This document shows, in pieces, positions 10,389-19,746 of a DNA stretch of 64,000 nucleotides (positions are counted from its first letter, which is position 1; every line of letters starts with the position of its first letter). Source of the stretch: Aegilops tauschii subsp. strangulata (lineage: Eukaryota; Streptophyta; Magnoliopsida; Poales; Poaceae). The notes under the pieces were generated by a model. That model did not search any database. It had not been told where the DNA came from and saw only the letters and a program-made list of their open reading frames with translations. The stretch is taken from positions 252,807,135 through 252,871,134 of the forward strand of contig NC_053037.3 in assembly GCF_002575655.3 (NCBI RefSeq). Direction: 5' to 3'. A program made the translations under genes and the position numbers.

Positions 10389-13300
10389 GAAATTAAATCG
10401 AAAAGTGCATGTTTACTTGCCACAAAATCTGATATTGATGAGCTAGATTTCAACAAATCTGTTTGCTATGCTTTTGTGTGCAAAGAGGCATTATTTTCAT
10501 TCGAGGACGTGCCTTCCTCTTTGCCCCCTGCTGTCACTAACATTTTGCAGGAGTTCGCTGACGTCTTTCCACAAGACGTGCCACCGGGATTACCACCTAT
10601 TCGAGGGATTGAGCATCAAATTGAGTTAATTCCCGGTGCATCGCTACCCAACCGTGCACCATACCGTACCAATCCAGAGGAGACGAAGGAGATTATGCGT
10701 CAAGTACAGGAGCTGCTCGACAAAGGTTATATATGCGAATCTCTTAGTCCTTGTGCTGTTCCTATTATACTTGTGCCTAAAAAGGATGGTATATCGCGTA
10801 TGTGTGTTGATTGTAGAGGCATTAATAACATTACTATTCGTTATCGTCGTCCTATTCCTAGGCTAGATGATATGCTTGATGAATTGAATGGCTCTACAAT
10901 ATTTTCCAAAGTTGATTTGCGTAGTGGATACCATCAAATTCGTATGAAACTGGGAGATGAATGGAAAACAGCATTTAAAACTAAGTTTGGTTTATATGAG
11001 TGGTTAGTCATGCCTTTTGGGTTAACTAATGCACCTAGTACTTTCATGAGACTAATGAACGAAGTTTTACGTGCTTTTATTGGACGATTTGTGGCAGTCT
11101 ATTTTGATGATATACTGATTTATAGCAAATCTTTGGAAGAACATTTGGAACATTTACGTTCTGTTTTTATTGCTCTACGTGATGCACGTTTGTTTGGTAA
11201 CCTTGGGAAGTGCACCTTTTGCACCGACCGAGTATCTTTTCTTGGCTATGTTATTACTCCACAGGGAATTGAAGTTGATAAAGCCAAGATTGAAGCTATT
11301 GAGAGTTGGCCGCAGCCCAAAACGGTCACACAAGTGAGGAGTTTCCTTGGCCTCGCTTGTTTCCATAGGCGTTTTGTGAGAGATTTCAGCACCATTGCTG
11401 CACCTCTCAACGAGCTTACAAAGAAGGATGTGCCTTTTGTTTGGGGTACCGCACAGGAAGAAGCCTTCACGGTATTGAAAGATAAGTTGACACATGCTCC
11501 TTTACTCCAACTTCCTGATTTTAATAAGACTTGTGAGCTTGAATGTGATGCTAGTGGAATTGGATTAGGAGGTGTGTTATACAAGATGGTAAACCTGTTG
11601 CATACTTTTCTGAAAAATTGAGTGGGCCTAGTCTGAATTATTCTACTTATGATAAAGAACTATATGCTCTTGTTCGGACTTTAGAAACATGGCAACATTA
11701 TTTATGGCCCAAAGAATTTGTTATACATTCTGATCATGAATCTTTGAAACATATTAAAAGTCAAGCTAAACTGAATCGTAGACATGCTAAATGGGTTGAA
11801 TTCATTGAAACTTTCCCTTATGTCATTAAACACAAGAAGGGTAAAGAAAATGTTATTGGTGATGCATTGTCTCGTCGCTATACTATGCTTTCACAACTTG
11901 ACTTCATAATATTTGGTTTGGAGACCATCAAAGAACAATATGTGCATGATGCTGATTTTAAAGATGTTTTGCAGAATTGTAAAGAAGGAAGAACCTGGAA
12001 CAAGTTTGTCGTTAATGATGGATTTGTGTTCCGTGCTAACAAGCTATGCATTCCAGCTAGCTCTCTTCGTCTTTTGTTGTTGCAGGAGGCGCATGGAGGA
12101 GGATTAATGGGACACTTTGGCGTGAAGAAGAAGGAGGACGTACTTGCTACACATTTCTTTTGGCCAAAGATGAGACGGGATGTTGAGCGTTTTGTTGTTC
12201 GCTGCACTACATGTCAAAAAGCTAAGTCATGAATCAATCCTCATGGTTTATATATGCCTTTGCCTGTACCTAGTGTTCCTTGGGAGGATATATCTATGGA
12301 CTTTGTTTTAGGTTTACCTCGAACAAAGAAGGGGAGGGATAGCATATTTGTTGTCGTGGATAGATTCTCAAAAATGGCACACTTTATACCATGTCATAAA
12401 AGCGATGATGCTGTTAATGTTGCTGATTTGTTCTTCCGTGAAATTATTCGTTTGCATGGTGTGCCAAATACTATTGTTTCAGATCGTGATACTAAATTTC
12501 TTAGCCACTTTTGGAGATGTTTATGGGCTAAGTTGGGGACTAAACTGCTTTTTAGTACTACTTGTCACCCCCAAACTGATGGACAAACTGAAGTAGTCAA
12601 GAGAACATTGTGTACTATGCTTAGGGCTGTTTTGAAGAATAATAAGAAAATGTGGGAAGAATGCTTGCCTAATATTGAGTTTGCTTATAATCGTTCATTG
12701 CATTCTACTACTAAGATGTGCCCTTTTGAAATTGTGTATGGTTTCCTACCTCGTGCACCTATTGATTTGTTGCCTCTTCCATCTTCGGAGAAGGTTAATT
12801 TTGATGCTAAACAACGTGCTGAATTGATCTTAAAAATGCAAGAGTTAACTAAGGAAAACATTGAGCGTATGAATGCTAAATATAAACTTGCTGGAGATAA
12901 GGGTAGAAAACATGTTGTGTTTGCACCTGGAGATCTTGTTTGGTTACATTTGCGTAAGGATAGATTTCCTGATTTGCGCAAATCAAAGCTAATGCCACGT
13001 AATGATGGTCCTTTTAAGGTGTTAGAGAAAATAAATGATAATGCATATAAACTTGAGCTGCCTGCAGATTTTGGGGTTAGTCCCACTTTTAACATTGCAG
13101 ATTTGAAGGCTTATTTGGGTGAGGGAGATGAGCTTCCGTCGAGGACGACTTCATTTCAAGAAGGGGAGGATGATGAGGACATCAATACCATTGTTACACC
13201 CACAACCCCTGCTGCTATACATACTGGACCAATTACTAGAGCCCGCGCACGCCAATTAAATTACCAGGTACTTTCGTTTCTTGGTAATGATTCTAATGTT

Positions 13301-13474
13301 CATGAGAATATGATGCTGCCTAAATTGGATACATTTGTTTTGCTTACAAGTGAAGGGCCTAGCTTTGAGAAGGATGAACATTGGAGCAAGAACAAGCATG
13401 GAGATGATGGCATGCGCATGGGGAACAAGAACGGAGTTACAAGTGATGATTTCAGGACGTTGAAGCCACCATAA
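10389..13474 (+). pseudogene. gag-pol: A2 RT, RNase H and integrase with LTR-encoded tail
   Basis: RT has [29 protein letters not shown] and the catalytic YFDDILIYS (about 11098-11124). RNase H has ELECDASG and IHSDHES. A one-base loss near 11580 puts RNase H in another frame (11618-12232). The integrase has the HFGV...CTTCQ zinc domain, then a TGA at 12230-12232 (CGA in most copies), then a core with [16 protein letters not shown] and QTDGQTEVV. After the GPFKVLEK module the frame crosses the polypurine tract and ends at 13474 inside the 3' LTR. Polymerase and integration functions are lost in this copy. Confidence 0.92.
13158..13170 (+). other. A2 polypurine tract
   Basis: AAGAAGGGGAGGA directly before the 3' LTR, the plus-strand primer site. 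The same 13 bases occur in A, B and C copies and are also translated (EGED) as part of the frame. Confidence 0.85.
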
Positions 13475-14077
13475 TGCGTGCATGAAGCCTTGGACGAAAT
13501 ATACAAGATGCTACTTCGTAACTCTCGTCCAGATGCTATTCTAGGTGCTGCGTCACCTTATTATTGGGCCAGGCCCATGTAATTTCGAAATACTTGAGTA
13601 TAGGCTGTTTTTAGAGTCCGTATGTGTGGGGAAACAAGAGATAGGGTTGGTTTCGAACCCCTTCCCCAAGGGCCAAGAAATCGCCCCCCCTCTTCCTCCA
13701 TATATACAGCCCTTAGGGCGTCGTTTAGACTTTGGGTTTTGTTTAGATTAAAAGTTCGCCATAGCTGCAACTTCGCGTACTTCGTTTGTGTTCAACGACC
13801 AGACAAAGGCGTCACAAAACCCCACCTTGATCAATAAAGCTTTCATCTTATATTCGCAATATCCAGATTGCAATCTCAGTTTCTTGCTTGTTCTTCGTTT
13901 GCTCGCAGGAAACAGACCCTCGTGGTCAGGTTGATCGTGCTCCGGCGTGGTCAATAACCTCTTGGAGTTGGTTTAGCGATTGCTAAGGCGCGACGTCATC
14001 GCACGTTCATAGTCGGATCGTCAAAGTCGGCTTCCACCAAAGCGATATCCATCATCTCATCGAAAGACGGGACACCT
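13171..14077 (+). repeat. A2 3' LTR, last 12 bases missing
   Basis: Matches the A LTR from TGATGAGGAC to GACACCT, where the expected TTGCCTCTATCA is replaced by the start of the inverted B1 LTR. It carries about 101 codons of the gag-pol frame. Confidence 0.92.
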
Positions 14078-14099
14078 TGATAGAGGCAAAGGTGTCCCG
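14068..14099. repeat. Inverted LTR junction able to form an 11-bp hairpin
   Basis: CGGGACACCTT (14068-14078) is the reverse complement of AAGGTGTCCCG (14089-14099), with a 10-base loop. It arises because the shortened A2 LTR end meets the end of an LTR in opposite orientation. Confidence 0.85.
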
Positions 14100-15059
14100 A
14101 TCTTTCGATGAGATGATAACTATCGATTTGGTGGAGACGACTTTGACGATCCGACTACAAACGTGCACGACGTTGCGCCTTATCAATCGCTAAACCAATC
14201 TCCTGAGGTTACTGACGATGCCGGAAGCACGATCAGCCTGACCACGAAGGTCTATTCCTGCAAACAATCGAAGAACGAGCAAGAATATGATAATGCAATC
14301 TGAATATTGTGAATATATATGAAGTATTGATAGTGGTGGGAATCCGTAAGCGGTCTTGGTCTGGTCGTTGGACACAAACGAAGTACACGAAGTTGCAATG
14401 GCTAACTTTTAACTAAACAAATTCCAAGGAAAAAGCTACTAGATGGATCTACTTATATAGGAGCAAGGGGTGGCGGCCAAGGAGGTGGGAGGACGTCCCA
14501 AGGCAGCCTAAAACCAACCCTAGGTCGTACAAGGCTCATGGGCCCAAGTGGAGGTGATGCAACACCTTTGGACTTGTAGTTTGACTCGGATTCTGGTGCA
14601 ACGTCAGATTGTTTCGACCATAACTCAATGCTCCGGACGAATTTAAAGGTGAATCCAATTGGGTTGGAAAGAGCACGAAATCTGGTTTCCAACAAAAAAA
14701 GAATCACCCAATTCGGAGTCCGTATGAAAAGGTTGTTGGCGTTTTGAGTCAGGTATGTCTGTGTAGTCCGAATCTGAATCCAGAACGTGAGAGACTTGGA
14801 CTCTATCTTCTCTTGGCCCAAAAGTGACGTGAGAGGACTTTTTGAACAGAACCTAAACTTCTCCTTTTGCCTTATCTTCATATGTGGATTGTACAAATGT
14901 CCCATACACCTGCAATTAGACAAAACACAAAAGTGTGTGAAGTATTTTTGTTCTGGATAACATAAATAGATTATTGAATAGTTTGCACTAGAAATCACCT
15001 GACAAATATGCATGTATGCAATATTTTTGGTCGTATCCAAGGTAGTCATGTCCTCATCA
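14078..15059 (-). repeat. B1 3' LTR
   Basis: 982 bp, minus-strand TGATGAGGACATGACT...CTCTATCA. Unlike the other B LTRs, its outermost 15 bases read CAAAGG, as in family A, instead of CGAGGG, which suggests a small exchange with an A LTR at the junction. It encodes the last 202 codons of the B1 frame. Confidence 0.92.
14453..14459 (-). promoter_or_regulatory. TATA box of family B LTR, overlapping the stop codon
   Basis: Minus-strand TATATAA in CTCCTATATAAGTAG. The TAA that ends the B1 frame is the end of this TATA box. The same arrangement is seen in the B2 LTRs (near 27807 and 54272). Confidence 0.6.
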
Positions 15060-16456
15060 TCCTCCCCTTCTTGAAAACAAAGCCGTCCTCGGCGTTGCTT
15101 AATCTGAAATGTGGCTAACAAAAGAGACAAGGTGTACATGTTGTATATGTATATGTCATCCATTTTTACTTCCCGTGGATTTTGCACATATGACACATGT
15201 ATACATGAGTAACTTTCATAGTTAATAAAATATAAAGCCAAAATATTATCACAAGAAGTAGAAGGCATGAAAGTATTGCAACTCAGTTTGCACATATAAG
15301 TGAAGCTCTTATTCATATGAAAAGATTGACAATATTCATCATTAAACCATCCCAACATTGATGAACCATCACCAAGATTAGAGGTCATATCAAAATGATT
15401 AAACATTGGCACAATTATTTTCAAACATATTTGATCCAAATCTGATTTATTCCCTGATTCACTTGATTCTTTTGCATCGATAGTTAATTCAATGGGCTCA
15501 CTCAAAATTGTTTGATCACATGGCAAAGTCAAATCATCAACATAGTCCTCTAAGGTAGCTGGTGTGATCAAAGTAGAGGGTAGCTCACCGCATGGTGCAC
15601 TTAAATTGACAAGACATTCATCATACTCATGTGGAAGTGGAAGATTAGTACCTTTGTCATTACCTCTTATGATCAACTCAGATGAGGTAGGCACTCTCGG
15701 TGATGATGTGTCACATGGTGGAGGTGATGTAGTCCTCACAACAACGGATGTGGTTGTCATAGTATGCTTAGTAGTTGAAGGGACAACCGTATCAACTCTT
15801 GGAATGTGCATCTCGCGCTTGTTCTCCTTGTGCGCAACACGTCGTTTTATTTCCTGTTCAGCTTTGCAAGCAAGATGAAACAAATGGTCCATAGGATAAC
15901 ACTCTTCATGTATTAGTATCTCCTGAATGTCACGATTTAATCCTCCCCAAAATCTATCCATAAAATCTTCTTCACTTTGTTCTAAAGAGGAATGCAGCAA
16001 GGTAGTTTGTAAAGTATCATAATATTTCGTTACGGTGTCACTACCTTGTTTTAAATGTTGCAACTTTGTAATCATGTCACGAGTATAATAAGCGGGAACG
16101 AATGTATGTCGCATGGCAAGTTTCAAATCATCCCAAGTAGTAGGTATATCATTAGGGTGTAACCGACAATATTCACTCCACCAAACTACAGCATAACCAG
16201 TGAAAGAACCAACCGCAACCTTAACTTTTCTACGTACATCAAAATTATTGGAAGCAAATATATTATTTAGGTCAAACTCCCATTCAATATATAAAGCAGG
16301 TCTAAAACGGCCATTAAATGGTGGTATAGAAACATTAACCTGATCATGTGCATTTGGATGTTTGTGCACCTCTCGTGACGGTTGTGGTATTTGCATAGGT
16401 GATGGCACATCTCCCACGATCGACAAACCCCATGAATTGACTCTAGATCCTGTCAT
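14453..16456 (-). CDS. B1 gag-like protein with unknown spacer domain and LTR-encoded tail
   Basis: An uninterrupted frame of 667 codons, rare in this window. ATG 16456 (MTGSRVNSWG) lies at the same place after the leader as in family A. Residues about 45-220 form a retrotransposon-gag domain ([64 protein letters not shown]). No CX2CX4HX4C knuckle and no DSG/DGG, YFDD or DDE motif follows. Instead there is a Ser/Thr-rich linker and a conserved block (MLGWFNDEYCQSF...DDIYIYNMYTLSLLLATF) of unknown function, then EGEDDED across the polypurine tract and about 200 residues encoded in the LTR. Probable role: particle protein of a passenger element. Whether it is translated is unknown. Confidence 0.75.
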   Translation of the reverse strand: MTGSRVNSWGLSIVGDVPSPMQIPQPSREVHKHPNAHDQVNVSIPPFNGRFRPALYIEWEFDLNNIFASNNFDVRRKVKVAVGSFTGYAVVWWSEYCRLHPNDIPTTWDDLKLAMRHTFVPAYYTRDMITKLQHLKQGSDTVTKYYDTLQTTLLHSSLEQSEEDFMDRFWGGLNRDIQEILIHEECYPMDHLFHLACKAEQEIKRRVAHKENKREMHIPRVDTVVPSTTKHTMTTTSVVVRTTSPPPCDTSSPRVPTSSELIIRGNDKGTNLPLPHEYDECLVNLSAPCGELPSTLITPATLEDYVDDLTLPCDQTILSEPIELTIDAKESSESGNKSDLDQICLKIIVPMFNHFDMTSNLGDGSSMLGWFNDEYCQSFHMNKSFTYMCKLSCNTFMPSTSCDNILALYFINYESYSCIHVSYVQNPREVKMDDIYIYNMYTLSLLLATFQIKQRRGRLCFQEGEDDEDMTTLDTTKNIAYMHICQVISSANYSIIYLCYPEQKYFTHFCVLSNCRCMGHLYNPHMKIRQKEKFRFCSKSPLTSLLGQEKIESKSLTFWIQIRTTQTYLTQNANNLFIRTPNWVILFLLETRFRALSNPIGFTFKFVRSIELWSKQSDVAPESESNYKSKGVASPPLGPMSLVRPRVGFRLPWDVLPPPWPPPLAPI
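15060..15072 (-). other. B1 polypurine tract
   Basis: Minus-strand AAGAAGGGGAGGA, identical to that of family A, directly before the 3' LTR. Confidence 0.85.
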
Positions 16457-17846
16457 GATTAGTAGAAACAAGAAACAAAATTCAAGAATAATGTTCCTAT
16501 GAACTACTAGGATGTGGTGGTAAAGCGCTCACAGTAAAGCAAATATCAATATCTTACAAGTTCTTACCAAGCAGCAGGTGGTGACAGGCAACCAGCGGTG
16601 TCAAATAACTCCAAAGATTGAGTAAAGTGATTGCCAGGGGAACGTACGTATACACGGTGTAGAAATATGTGGAGCTGGGTTGGCTATATATGGTAGCAAA
16701 ATATTAGCAATAATCAATTCAGAGATGCAATGTTGAATAAACGCTCAACGACGGTACTGTGCTGGTCCTAGGCTAGACCGGACTAGAGACGCGAGCCTAG
16801 AACACTAATGAGGTCACGGCGTAGCACAACTAGCATCAATGAAGGATACTAAGTAGCTCTGGACAGCAAGATATAAGTGAAGATCACAACGGCAGTAAAG
16901 ATAATGATGAAAAACAACTGCCAAGCAGGATATACAACAACTCTCTCCAACTTTCCTCTTGAAAAGTTTGTGCCAATTTTCTGATAAATTTTTTCAAAGA
17001 ATGCTACTAACTCAAGCTTTCCAATGCAAAAAGAATCACTCAATTCCGAGTTGATATGAGGAGTGAAAGAATTCTGAAACTGGCTTGAAAAACTGGAATA
17101 AGCTGTGTCCGCGAACTTCGGAGGGCAAAAATACCTATTTAGAAGACGATTTTGAGGTGTCAAATATTGAACTAGTCTCTGCAACTATTTAGATGCGGCT
17201 CGTCGGTAGCTTTCATTTGAGTACTCGCGGAGTCAAAACGGACTTCGTATGAGGAAGGTATGCCTGTTTTACTAAACAGTGCACAAAACAGATTCCAATC
17301 CGAATTCAACTACGAGATTGAGTCTAGATAGATCCGAATTTTGTTTTTTTTCTTCTCTCTTTTTTTTTCCTCACACTTTTTTTCTTTCTCTTTTTTTTCT
17401 GACTTCTTTTTTTTTCTCTCTTTTTTTTCTCTGTCTTTTTTTCTCTCCCTCTTTCCAAGACAAACTAGATAAGATGCAGATTGGATCAAGCGAAGATGTG
17501 AACGACCTCAACTATGATTGTGACAATGAACTATGGGTAGCACATGGTGGAATTTGATGGATGGTGTGGTGGACAGCAGAAGGGATAACGATGCAGCGGC
17601 GACGTGACTAATGTGAACAGAACTCGAAACTCTAAACGAACTAGACCCTAAGACCAGCAACTCGACACGACGATGCAACCGATAATTGAATAATGCAAAC
17701 AATGAATAGAAAATTGCAAAGGCTCAGACTGGCTTGGACAAAAGGATGAATAGATCTAACTTTTTTGTGGCTTCTTCTTGGACAATAGGTAAGAAAATAA
17801 ATCTAATCTAGGGGAAACTGGAAATTCTCACCGAGCAACCTGAAAA
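16457..17846 (-). other. B1 leader
   Basis: About 1.4 kb without a supported gene. The 350 bases next to gag resemble the A and C leaders (hairpin arms 16768-16774 and 16794-16800, CCACCTGCTGC box near 16575). The middle (about 16840-17280) is family-specific. A long stretch at about 17340-17455 is pyrimidine-rich on the plus strand, so purine-rich in the RNA. The part beside the PBS resembles family A again. Confidence 0.75.
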
Positions 17847-17855
17847 CTGATACCA
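17847..17855 (-). other. B1 primer-binding site
   Basis: Minus-strand TGGTATCAG, two bases from the 5' LTR; complements initiator tRNA-Met. Confidence 0.8.
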
Positions 17856-17857
17856 CT

Positions 17858-18839
17858 TGATAGAGGCGAGGGTGTCCCGATCTTTCGATGAGATGATAAC
17901 TATCGATTTGGTGGAGACGACTTTGACGATCCGACTATAAACGTGCACGACGTTGCGCCTTATCAATCGCTAAACCAATCTCCTGAGGTTACTGACGATG
18001 CCGGAAGCACGATCAGCCTGACCACGAAGGTCTATTCCTGCAAGCAATCGAAGAACGAGCAAGAATATGATAATGCAATCTGAATATTGCGAATATATAT
18101 GAAGTATTGATAGTGGTGGGAATCCGTAAGCGGTCTTGGTCTGGTCGTTGGACACAAACGAAGTACACGAAGTTGCAATGGCTAACTTTTAACTAGACAA
18201 ATTCCAAGGAAAAAGCTACTAGATGGATCTACTTATATAGGAGCAAGGGGTGGCGGCCAAGGAGGTGGGAGGACGTCCCAAGGCAGCCTAAAACCAACCC
18301 TAGGTCGTACAAGGCTCATGGGCCCAAGTGGAGGTGATGCAACACCTTTGGACTTGTAGTTTGACTCGGATTCTGGTGCAACGTCAGATTGTTTCGACCA
18401 TAACTCAATGCTCCGGACGAATTTAAAGGTGAATCCAATTGGGTTGGAAAGAGCACGAAATCTAGTTTCCAACAAAAAAAGAATCACCCAATTCGGAGTC
18501 CGTATGAAAAAGTTGTTGGCGTTTTGAGTCAGGTATGTCTGTGCAGTCCGAATCTGAATCCAGAACGTGAGAGACTTGGACTCTATCTTCTCTTGGCCCA
18601 AAAGTGACGTGAGAGGACTTTTTGAACAGAACCTAAACTTCTCCTTTTGCCTTATCTTCATATGTGGATTGTACAAATGTCCCATACACCTGCAATTAGA
18701 CAAAACACAAAAGTGTGTGAAGTCTTTTTGTTCTGGATAACATAAATAGATTATTGAATAGTTTGCACTAGAAATCACCTGACAAATATGCATGTATGCA
18801 ATATTTTTGGTCGTATCCAAGGTAGTCATGTCCTCATCA
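17858..18839 (-). repeat. B1 5' LTR
   Basis: 982 bp, same length as the 3' LTR with about ten substitutions seen by eye. Its U3 end meets plus-strand A-like LTR sequence at 18840. Confidence 0.92.
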
Positions 18840-18946
18840 GTTCTTCGTTTGCCTGCAGGAAACATACCTTCGTGGTCAGGTTGATCGTGCTCCGGCGTGG
18901 TCAATAACCTCTCGGAGTTGGTTTAGCGATTGCTAAGGCGCGACGT
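18840..18946 (+). repeat. Short plus-strand A/C-like LTR fragment, host of X
   Basis: 107 bases matching the U5 side of the A LTR (compare 13888-13995), with some C-like bases (GCCTGCAGG). It ends at GCGCGACGT, where the X LTR begins. It is the DNA into which X, and perhaps B1, inserted. If so, GACGT (18942-18946) should recur beyond the far end of X. Confidence 0.65.
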
Positions 18947-19022
18947 TGATACGGGGCTAACCCGGTGTAGTCCGATCTTTCACGATTGAAGTGGGTTCCC
19001 TCGAAGAACACGATGAACACAG
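18947..19022 (-). repeat. X 3' LTR, outer part
   Basis: Minus strand ends in CCGTATCA. The sequence TGATACGGGGCTAACCCGG is unlike the A and B LTRs. It is cut by A3 at CACAG (19018-19022). Confidence 0.6.
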
Positions 19023-19746
19023 TGATAGAGGCAAAGGTGTCCCGTCTTTCGATGAGATGATGGACATCGCTTTGGTGGAAGTCGACTTTGACGATCCGAC
19101 TACGAACGTGCGAGGACGTCGCGCCTTAGCAATCACTAAACCAACTCCGAGAGGTTATCGTCCACGCCGGAGCACGATCAACCTGACCACGAGGGTCTGT
19201 TTCCTGCGAGCAAACGAAGAACAAGCAAGAAACTGAGATTGCAATCTGGATATTGCGAATATAAGATGAAAGCTTTATTGATCAAGGTGGAGTTCTGTGA
19301 CGCCTTTGTCTGGTCGCTTAACACAAACGAAGTACGCGAAGTTGCAGCTATGGCGAAATTTTAATCTAAACAAAACCCAAAGTCTAAACGACGCCCTAAG
19401 GGCTGTATATATGGAGGAAGAGGGGGGGGGGAATTTCGTGGCCCTTGGTGGCTTCAACGTCCTGAAATCATCACTTGTAACTCCGTTCTTGTTCCCCATG
19501 CGCATGCCATCATCTCCATGCTTGTTCTTGCTCCAATGTTCATCCTTCTCAAAGCTAGGCCCTTCATTTGTAAGCAAAACAAATGTATCCAATTTAGGCA
19601 GCATCATATTCTCATGAACATTAGAATCATTACCAAGAAACGAAAGTACCTGGTAATTTAATTGGCGTGCGCGAGCTCTAGTAATTGGTCCAGTATGTAT
19701 AGCAGCAGGGCCTGTGGGTGTAACAATGGTATTGATGTCCTCATCA
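19023..19746 (-). repeat. A3 3' LTR with internal deletion
   Basis: 724 bp instead of about 917. About 190 bases are missing at about 19448, where GTGGCCCTTG is joined to GTGGCTTCAACG (short shared GTGG/TGG). The loss removes the FRTLKPP stop codon of the gag-pol frame, so the tail would read on into LTR sequence. Confidence 0.88.

Larger units (their letters stand above)
6262..14077 (+). mobile_element. A2: Ty3/gypsy LTR retrotransposon, family A, plus strand
   Basis: 5' LTR 6262-7182, PBS 7185-7194, type I leader, gag-pol, polypurine tract 13158-13170, and a 3' LTR from 13171 that lacks its last 12 bases. It is the only nearly complete plus-strand A copy. All domains are present, but the frame has at least two TGA stops and three frameshifts. 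The flank on the left is CTTAG; the right flank is lost where the 3' LTR abuts B1, so there is no target duplication. Confidence 0.92.
14078..18839 (-). mobile_element. B1: gag-only non-autonomous LTR retrotransposon, family B
   Basis: Two 982-bp LTRs (14078-15059 and 17858-18839) flank a 2.8-kb internal part with PBS, leader, one gag-like frame and polypurine tract, but no protease, RT or integrase. By eye the LTRs differ at about ten sites (about 1%), so it is young. The 5-bp flanks (CACCT, GTTCT) do not match, so the left junction was rearranged after insertion. It shares PBS, polypurine tract, leader hairpin and LTR ends with family A, the probable supplier of enzymes. Confidence 0.9.

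Noticed and set aside
12254..13474. A chromodomain at the integrase C-terminus
   Set aside because: After the GPFKVLEK module I see an acidic stretch and the [13 protein letters not shown] tail, without the aromatic cage pattern of chromodomains.
14453..15059. An envelope-like gene in the B LTR tail
   Set aside because: No signal peptide, no clear membrane segment and no furin-like site. It is a continuation of the gag-like frame.
17340..17455. A poly-pyrimidine tract as an independent microsatellite
   Set aside because: The same stretch lies at the same place in the B2 leader, so it is part of the element.
18840..18946. A target duplication for B1 formed with 14073-14077
   Set aside because: The flanks are CACCT and GTTCT, which do not match.
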